Virus record (IMG/VR): IMGVR_UViG_3300031576_000264 | Span: 1-25,877 of that record | DNA from: a virus | Reading direction: 5' to 3' (one strand) | DNA: 25,877 nucleotides | Shown: positions 22,555 to 25,877 of the stretch, one piece after another | Layout of the letters: the number at the start of each line of letters is the position of its first letter | How positions within the stretch are numbered: position 1 is the stretch's first letter | Notes under the pieces: model-generated | The model's input: only the letters and a program-made list of their open reading frames with translations | Told to the model about the DNA's origin: nothing | Databases searched by the model: none | Made by a program: the position numbers and the translations under genes

Positions 22555-22787
22555 CCCGCGATCGGCTGGATGAGGTGCGCCCGAACCGCCGCGTCTTTCG
22601 CCTCGAGGAGCTTCCTGAGCGACACGGTCGTCTCCTGGTTCGATGACGCCTTTGCCACGACGAGCGCGAGGTCCGCGAACGGCTTGCTCACGTCCTGAAG
22701 GTGCTGGGGAAGGTGGTCGTACCGGAAGAACTGGAGAACGTGCTTGACGGCCGGGTTGGTCGTCGCCTCTTCGACTTGCTGAGCCAT
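22551..22787 (-). CDS. Small two-helix protein resembling the Acb2/Tad1 hairpin family (possible cyclic-nucleotide sponge)
   Basis: 78 aa from ATG 22787. The pattern is FFRYDHLPQHLQDVSKPFADLA, a short Ser/Asn turn, then TTVSLRKLLEAKDAAVRAHL. That is two amphipathic helices joined by a turn, with the LRKLLEAKDAAVRA-type signature of a very widespread small phage family. I relate it to the Acb2/Tad1 hairpin domain, whose characterised members (Acb2, T4 Vs.4) form hexamers. Those members sequester cyclic di- and trinucleotides made by CBASS or Thoeris defence. The link is by pattern memory, not by search. Codon use is strongly coding. It lies among small accessory genes, a usual place for anti-defence proteins. 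If unrelated, it is a conserved phage hypothetical. Confidence 0.75.
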   Translation of the reverse strand: MAQQVEEATTNPAVKHVLQFFRYDHLPQHLQDVSKPFADLALVVAKASSNQETTVSLRKLLEAKDAAVRAHLIQPIAG

Positions 22788-22994
22788 GCTCGCTGCTTTC
22801 TCCCGGGATATCCGCCGCGGGTCGGTTGGATGGTGTCCCGCGTCCCGCCTCGGTATCCGGCCGAGGCGCAGTCCCATGCGATCTGATCGCCGGTTCGGTG
22901 CGATCGAAGGGCTGCGAGACAGGCTTGGTTGATCTGATCCGCCGCGCAACCAGGTGGAGCGCGTTGCGGGCGGGAAGGTCGGGTTGGGCGGCGG
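22788..22994. other. Stretch without a confident gene
   Basis: This 207-base stretch has one open frame on the minus strand from ATG 22998, coupled by ATGA to the zinc-ribbon gene. That frame has no stop until 22234 and runs straight through the Acb2-like gene in another phase. The first ~30 codons look plausible, the rest do not. The stretch also contains GATCAGATC twice, 51 bases apart, and the hairpin at 22847-22867. No clear -35/-10 boxes. It may be a leader or promoter region for the Acb2-like gene or hold a decayed small gene. Confidence 0.4.
22847..22867 (-). promoter_or_regulatory. 7-bp inverted repeat upstream of the Acb2-like gene
   Basis: GCCTCGG and CCGAGGC flank a 7-base loop, about 60 bases before the Acb2-like ATG. 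With no T tract it is not an intrinsic terminator of the usual type. It could be an operator, a leader stem, or chance in GC-rich DNA. Confidence 0.35.
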
Positions 22995-23171
22995 TCATGG
23001 CGGCACCGGATTCCCGTCGCGCTCGGCTCGTTCGATGCCTTCCTCCATGCGCTCCTCGTGGCGCTTCTCGCGGAAGCATGATGGGCACATCCCGTAGGCC
23101 GATCGCGCGGAGCCGTACTTGGCCTTGGTCGGCTCCTGACAGACCGAGCACTCGAAGAGGCGCAGCTTCAT
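22995..23171 (-). CDS. Zinc-ribbon small protein, 58 aa
   Basis: ATG 23171 overlaps the previous TGA as ATGA. The N-terminal half has paired CxxC motifs (FECSVCQEP near 7-15 and YGMCPSCFREKRHEE near 26-40), a textbook treble-clef/zinc-ribbon spacing. The C-terminal half is a charged helix. It probably binds one zinc; nucleic acid or protein binding is possible but not shown. A longer in-frame start at 23477 would overlap two other coupled genes and is rejected. Confidence 0.75.
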   Translation of the reverse strand: MKLRLFECSVCQEPTKAKYGSARSAYGMCPSCFREKRHEERMEEGIERAERDGNPVPP

Positions 23172-23386
23172 CGCTTCGCGCGTTTCGCCGCCAGCTCGAT
23201 CTTGCCGGTGATCGACGCGAGGTAGTCGGCGGCCATCGACATCGCTCCCGCCCTCGCGAGCAACGGGCCGCGGGCGATGTCGCGCTCGCCTGTCCCCAGA
23301 GCCATCGCCACTTCCCCGCGCGCCTCCTTGCGGAGAGCCCTGATTGAACGGTCGTGGTCCCTCGGTGTCCTCGCTCGCTTCTTCAT
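23168..23386 (-). CDS. Small basic helical protein, 72 aa
   Basis: ATG 23386 overlaps the preceding TGA as ATGA, and the end overlaps the next ATG the same way. It starts MKKRARTPRDHDRSIRALRK, is strongly basic at both ends, and has a central Ala/Met-rich helix (LLARAGAMSMAADYLASITG). No motif recognised. The composition would suit nucleic acid or protein contact, but no function can be given. Confidence 0.65.
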   Translation of the reverse strand: MKKRARTPRDHDRSIRALRKEARGEVAMALGTGERDIARGPLLARAGAMSMAADYLASITGKIELAAKRAKR

Positions 23387-23682
23387 TCTGGCTCTCCCAT
23401 CGTTGGTTCGTGGAACAGGTGCGGTTGCCTGAACTCCTGCGGGCGCGGCATCGCGTGCCCGCTCCTCGCGTCGCCATCAGGCGGACGCCGGTGCTGTGCG
23501 GCCTGGGCGCACGTCGAGAAGTGGCTCGGATAGCCGCGCACCATCCGCGTGATCTGGTTCTCTGCGCCGTCCTGGACGATCTCGGCCACGAGGACCTCGC
23601 GCTCGTCCAGCGGCATCGCCTTCCCGTTTGGAGTCTTCGCCCAGATGATCGCGCGGTGGCAGGTCCGGCAGGTGTCGCTCAC
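23383..23682 (-). CDS. Zinc-ribbon-like small protein, 99 aa
   Basis: GTG 23682 overlaps the previous stop as GTGA; a longer start at 23730 is rejected for overlap. Near the N-terminus lies CRTCHRAIIWAKTPNGKAMPLD, and near residue 55-60 HFSTC, giving a C-x2-C...H-x3-C arrangement. This family is common in phages, where short proteins carry CxxCxxxIxWA followed by a later HFxTC. The function is unknown. The C-terminal ~35 residues are Pro/His/Gln-rich and probably disordered. Confidence 0.72.
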   Translation of the reverse strand: MSDTCRTCHRAIIWAKTPNGKAMPLDEREVLVAEIVQDGAENQITRMVRGYPSHFSTCAQAAQHRRPPDGDARSGHAMPRPQEFRQPHLFHEPTMGEPE

Positions 23683-24035
23683 GCCCGCGCTCCGACCGTT
23701 GTCGCGCTCGCGCCGCGGCTCGACCACCACGCGACGTAGTCCGCCGGCGAGACGCCGCGCTTCATGCCCGTCTCGGGTGCCGCCGCGTGCTCGAACATCA
23801 TCGTCGGTGACGACGTGACGAGCTCGGGGTGTCCCTCGAGCGGACGCAGGTCGAGGATCACGCCGCCCTCGACGACCTTGCTCAACGCCTCCGGATCACA
23901 CCGGACGGCGGTCCTTTCGCCAGCGCACGAGCCGTAGCCGTACACGGTCCTCCCGCTCATGCCGATGACGGCCAGGCGATAGGAGTCGAGGGCGACGGGG
24001 AGCTGGACCTTCGCGGGCTTCACCGTGAGGCTCAC
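23679..24035 (-). CDS. Hypothetical protein, 118 aa
   Basis: GTG 24035 overlaps the previous TGA as GTGA. The N-terminal half appears to be beta strands (VKPAKVQLPVALDSYRLAVI, RTVYGYGSCAGERTAV). A segment LRPLEGHPELVTSS and a C-terminal PADYVAWWSSRGASAT helix follow. No family recognised. It sits in the string of overlapping small genes upstream of the zinc-ribbon genes. Confidence 0.65.
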   Translation of the reverse strand: MSLTVKPAKVQLPVALDSYRLAVIGMSGRTVYGYGSCAGERTAVRCDPEALSKVVEGGVILDLRPLEGHPELVTSSPTMMFEHAAAPETGMKRGVSPADYVAWWSSRGASATTVGARA

Positions 24036-24328
24036 GACCCGGTCTTCCTGCGCGGCTTCTTCGGCGCGTCGACTCCGGGCAGGTTCGGGGCCTTCAGGTC
24101 CTCGCGCCTGGCGTCCATCGCCGCGGTGATGTCGTCCTGCAGGAGCGTCACGACCTCCTTGCCGGCGTCGACGATCTTCTTGTGCGGCCTGCACTCGGCC
24201 TTGATGAGGGCCACCTGTTCCTCGTGCCCGAGGATGTCATCGTCCGTCTCGGGCAGCGTGACCGGAACCTGGATCGTCAGCCGTCCGATCGAGACGGTCT
24301 GACCTCGGATGTCTTCAGCCTTCGCCAT
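24032..24328 (-). CDS. Hypothetical protein, 98 aa
   Basis: ATG 24328 is chosen for GGGAGG 5 bases upstream; the longer start at 24343 would put that site inside the gene. The N-terminal half has a strand pair (QTVSIGRLTIQVPVTLPETD). A charged central helix (LGHEEQVALIKAECRPHKKI) and a basic, Pro/Lys-rich tail (PKKPRRKTG) follow. No recognised domain. Probably translated independently, unlike its coupled neighbours. Confidence 0.65.
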   Translation of the reverse strand: MAKAEDIRGQTVSIGRLTIQVPVTLPETDDDILGHEEQVALIKAECRPHKKIVDAGKEVVTLLQDDITAAMDARREDLKAPNLPGVDAPKKPRRKTGS

Positions 24329-24346
24329 GCGAGCCTCCCGCACTGG

Positions 24347-24529
24347 TCAGAGAAAAAGAACGGGCGCGGCCGTCACGGAAAGTGCGTTCGCCAGACCGCC
24401 GCGCCCCACCGACCCGCGCAGCAATCGCCGGATGCGCTCCCGACATCTGACGGCGTCTTCGGAGGTCTGAGTCGCCGGCCAGCGTGGGTTAGGCCTCCAG
24501 CCCTGGGCGCGAGGCATGACGACGTTCAT
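24347..24529 (-). CDS. Small basic protein, 60 aa
   Basis: ATG 24529 overlaps the previous TGA as ATGA. The sequence is Arg/Pro-rich with a helical middle (SEDAVRCRERIRRLLRGS) and a hydrophobic end (SVTAAPVLFL). No family recognised. Reality is supported by the overlap and by filling the space between two better genes; it could still be a spurious frame. Confidence 0.5.
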   Translation of the reverse strand: MNVVMPRAQGWRPNPRWPATQTSEDAVRCRERIRRLLRGSVGRGGLANALSVTAAPVLFL

Positions 24530-24711
24530 CGCCGCCTCGCCTTCAGGCGCTTCTCGGCGGCCTCGAGCGCAACCAGGACAGCGTTCGCCACAAATGGGTC
24601 GATCATCTCGCCTTGCATCGCCTTGACGACGCGGCGCAACGCGACGATCTCGCCACGGGTCAGGACGACCGTCGCCTTCAAGTGCTTGCGAAAGGTGGAG
24701 CGGTTGCTCAC
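24526..24711 (-). CDS. Small helical protein, 61 aa
   Basis: Starts at GTG 24711, five bases after the stop of the 138-aa gene. The sequence starts MSNRSTFRKHLKATVVLTRG and continues as two amphipathic helices (EIVALRRVVKAMQGEM, VANAVLVALEAAEKRLKARRR). That is a small helical-hairpin look with a basic C-terminus. Function unknown. Confidence 0.6.
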   Translation of the reverse strand: MSNRSTFRKHLKATVVLTRGEIVALRRVVKAMQGEMIDPFVANAVLVALEAAEKRLKARRR

Positions 24712-24715
24712 CGGA

Positions 24716-25132
24716 TCAGTCCGCCACCCGGTCGCGCGTCTTGGCGTCCGTCTGATGCGTCACCTGGTAGGTCCCAGGCGGCAGGTCGCAGTGCGCGTGC
24801 TCCGGGTGCGAGACGAGCAGCCGCTCCTTCGCCACGATCACGGGACCGAGGAACGTCCCCGGCGTGCACCACTCCGGCAGCGTCGTCCCGATGAAGACCT
24901 CGGCGCGCCCCTCCGCGACGTGCCGCGAGCCCTGCGTCTCGCCGATGGCGAGCTGGTTGCTCGGCGCTGCCTTGCCCCGCGGGTGGCTCGCCTTTACGCG
25001 GTGGAGGTAGATGTCGCCCTGCCGGCACACCTTCCCGACCTCCATCGTCTCGATCCTCCGGACCTCGGTCTTCGCGTTCGCCTCGGCCTCGCGCACCAAC
25101 CGCTCGTGAGCCTCGATCGCTGTCGTCTGCAT
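24716..25132 (-). CDS. Hypothetical protein, partner of the DUF6745-like gene
   Basis: 138 aa. ATG 25132 has AGGAGG 10 bases upstream. The N-terminal 30 residues are a charged helix (AHERLVREAEANAKTEVRR). Then comes a beta-rich region with VCRQGDIYLHRVKASHPRG near 35-55, LAIGETQGSRHVAEG near 61-75 and HPEHAHCDLPPGTYQVTHQ near 108-127. My recollection is that a small protein of this kind is often found directly downstream of DUF6745 proteins in bacterial and phage genomes, as here. Its role is not known. No catalytic triad can be asserted. Confidence 0.68.
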   Translation of the reverse strand: MQTTAIEAHERLVREAEANAKTEVRRIETMEVGKVCRQGDIYLHRVKASHPRGKAAPSNQLAIGETQGSRHVAEGRAEVFIGTTLPEWCTPGTFLGPVIVAKERLLVSHPEHAHCDLPPGTYQVTHQTDAKTRDRVAD

Positions 25133-25150
25133 GATGAAAGAACCTCCTGG

Positions 25151-25877
25151 TTACGCCTCTGCGATGAGGCGGGTCTCGTCGAAGCCGGCGATCGCGTTGT
25201 GCGCTTCCCGGCAAGTCTGAACCTCGCGCGGCACGTTCATGAAGTAGACCCGTGCCGTTGATCCGTCCGTTCCTTCGAGCCACTGGTCGCCGCTCTTCGG
25301 CTCGCGCAGGAGAATCCGGCACGCGCTGCCCTCGAGCTTCAGCGCGTCCATGTCGACCACCTTCGCGCCGATCTCGCCGAGGTAGCGGCCGACGCCATAG
25401 CGTTCGACCATCACGCGGCGGACCTCGATGTTCTCGGTCTTGTCGATCTCAGCGAGCGTGATCGTCTCTGGCTTCGTGATGACGTGCGCGTTCACCCGAA
25501 CGCCGTGCCAGGCGTAGATCCCGAACCCGTCCCGGTACGCGATCGCTGGCCCGTCCTCGCAGTGCAGCCGCGTGCGCTCGTCGCGGTGAAGCACGAGCGG
25601 CCGGTCGGTGATGACGACGAGGTTCTTGAACGGCCACCACCATCCGCACTCGCGGCCGGTCGCGATCAGGCCGGCCATCCGCGTGCAGCACTCGAGCGTG
25701 CACACGCACGCGAGGTAGTCGTAGAAGCCGAGCCCGCCAGCATCATGCTGGCCGGGCGAGGCTCGTCCGACCTGAGCCCCGACCTGAGCCCCGACCTGAG
25801 CCCCGACCTGAGCCCAGACCTGAGCCCCGACCTGAGCCCCGACCTGAGCCCCGACCTGAGCCCAGACCTGATCCCCG
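25151..25877 (-). CDS. DUF6745-like protein with Gly-Ala-Gln-Val repeats, N-terminus outside window
   Basis: 241 codons are visible and the frame is open at the right edge, so the N-terminus is missing; GTG 25705 is not its start. The first ~36 visible residues are GAQV/WAQV tetrapeptide repeats. Next come GGLGFYDYLACVCTLECC, the hydrophobic GWWWPFKNLVVITDRP, then GPAIAYRDGFGIYAWHGVRV and IDKTENIEVRRVMVERYGVG. These correspond to the DUF6745 pattern (GPAxxYxDGxxxYxxHGV, ENxEVRRVMxERxG). The C-terminus includes CREAHNAIAGFDETRL. Family members occur in bacteria and phages without known function. The Cys cluster near 25690-25710 (three or four Cys) is notable. It is the first gene of the run seen here. 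Confidence 0.75.
   Translation of the reverse strand, partial: GDQVWAQVGAQVGAQVGAQVWAQVGAQVGAQVGAQVGRASPGQHDAGGLGFYDYLACVCTLECCTRMAGLIATGRECGWWWPFKNLVVITDRPLVLHRDERTRLHCEDGPAIAYRDGFGIYAWHGVRVNAHVITKPETITLAEIDKTENIEVRRVMVERYGVGRYLGEIGAKVVDMDALKLEGSACRILLREPKSGDQWLEGTDGSTARVYFMNVPREVQTCREAHNAIAGFDETRLIAEA
25769..25876 (-). repeat. Nine 12-bp tandem repeats coding for GAQV/WAQV
   Basis: Unit GACCTGAGCCCC (plus strand) is repeated nine times without gaps up to the window edge. Units 4 and 8 end in CCA instead of CCC, giving a higher-order 48-bp period, and unit 9 has ATC in place of AGC. On the minus strand it stays in frame with the DUF6745-like gene and encodes GAQV, with WAQV at every fourth unit and one GDQV. 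The array probably continues past the window. Confidence 0.92.

Noticed and set aside
22534-22957. Repeated CACCTGGTTGCG (12 bases, two copies, coding for LHLVA in both places)
   Set aside because: Only two short copies in GC-rich coding-like sequence. It could reflect a small duplication, but too little to call a repeat family or binding site.
25769-25876. CRISPR-like or origin-iteron array at the right edge
   Set aside because: Units are 12 bp with no spacers and stay in frame with a coding sequence, encoding a regular tetrapeptide repeat.

Overview
This is a 25.9-kb piece of a tailed, double-stranded DNA phage or prophage genome. It has high G+C and almost no non-coding space. Every gene I can support is on the minus strand, so transcription runs from the right edge (25877) to the left edge (1). 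Genes abut or overlap by 1 to 8 bases, very often as ATGA or GTGA, which points to one long translationally coupled operon. The head genes are HK97-type. The tail-tip genes (homologues of lambda L, K, I and J) indicate a long flexible non-contractile tail (siphovirus morphology). That tail-tip set is best known from phages of Gram-negative hosts, but the host cannot be fixed from this window. No integrase, repressor, polymerase, lysis gene or tRNA is visible.

Layout in transcription order. (1) 25.9-20.5 kb, accessory region: a repeat-bearing DUF6745-like protein cut by the window edge, a 138-aa partner, and a run of very small genes including at least two zinc-ribbon proteins. It also holds a 78-aa two-helix protein resembling the Acb2/Tad1 hairpin family (possible anti-CBASS/anti-Thoeris nucleotide sponge) and a DUF1376 protein. 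(2) 20.5-18.6 kb: terminase small and large subunits. (3) 18.7-16.9 kb: an unusual insertion of three beta-rich proteins, one a glycine-rich adhesin-like protein, between terminase and portal. (4) 16.9-11.5 kb: a portal fused to a MuF-like minor head protein, a 66-aa protein, prohead protease with an acidic scaffold-like tail, HK97-fold major capsid protein and a probable decoration protein. (5) 11.5-8.9 kb: head-tail adaptor, gp10-like neck protein and tail-completion genes. (6) 8.9-1 kb: tail tube, tail assembly chaperone, tape measure, minor tail proteins M and L, and a very large tail-tip protein joining K-, I- and J-like parts that runs off the left edge.

The strongest mechanistic signal is a complete -1 programmed frameshift signal in the tail chaperone gene. 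It consists of the heptamer A AAA AAC directly before the stop, an 8-nt spacer, a 6-bp GC hairpin, and a 124-codon -1 frame with Cys motifs. Other points worth checking: the K-I-J fusion, a 24-codon micro-ORF wedged by ATGA overlaps between L and K-I-J, the portal-MuF fusion, and a small terminase with no conventional start codon before its conserved region. Also notable are the Acb2-like gene, a 9-bp GC hairpin just after the capsid gene, and a 12-bp/48-bp coding repeat at the right edge.
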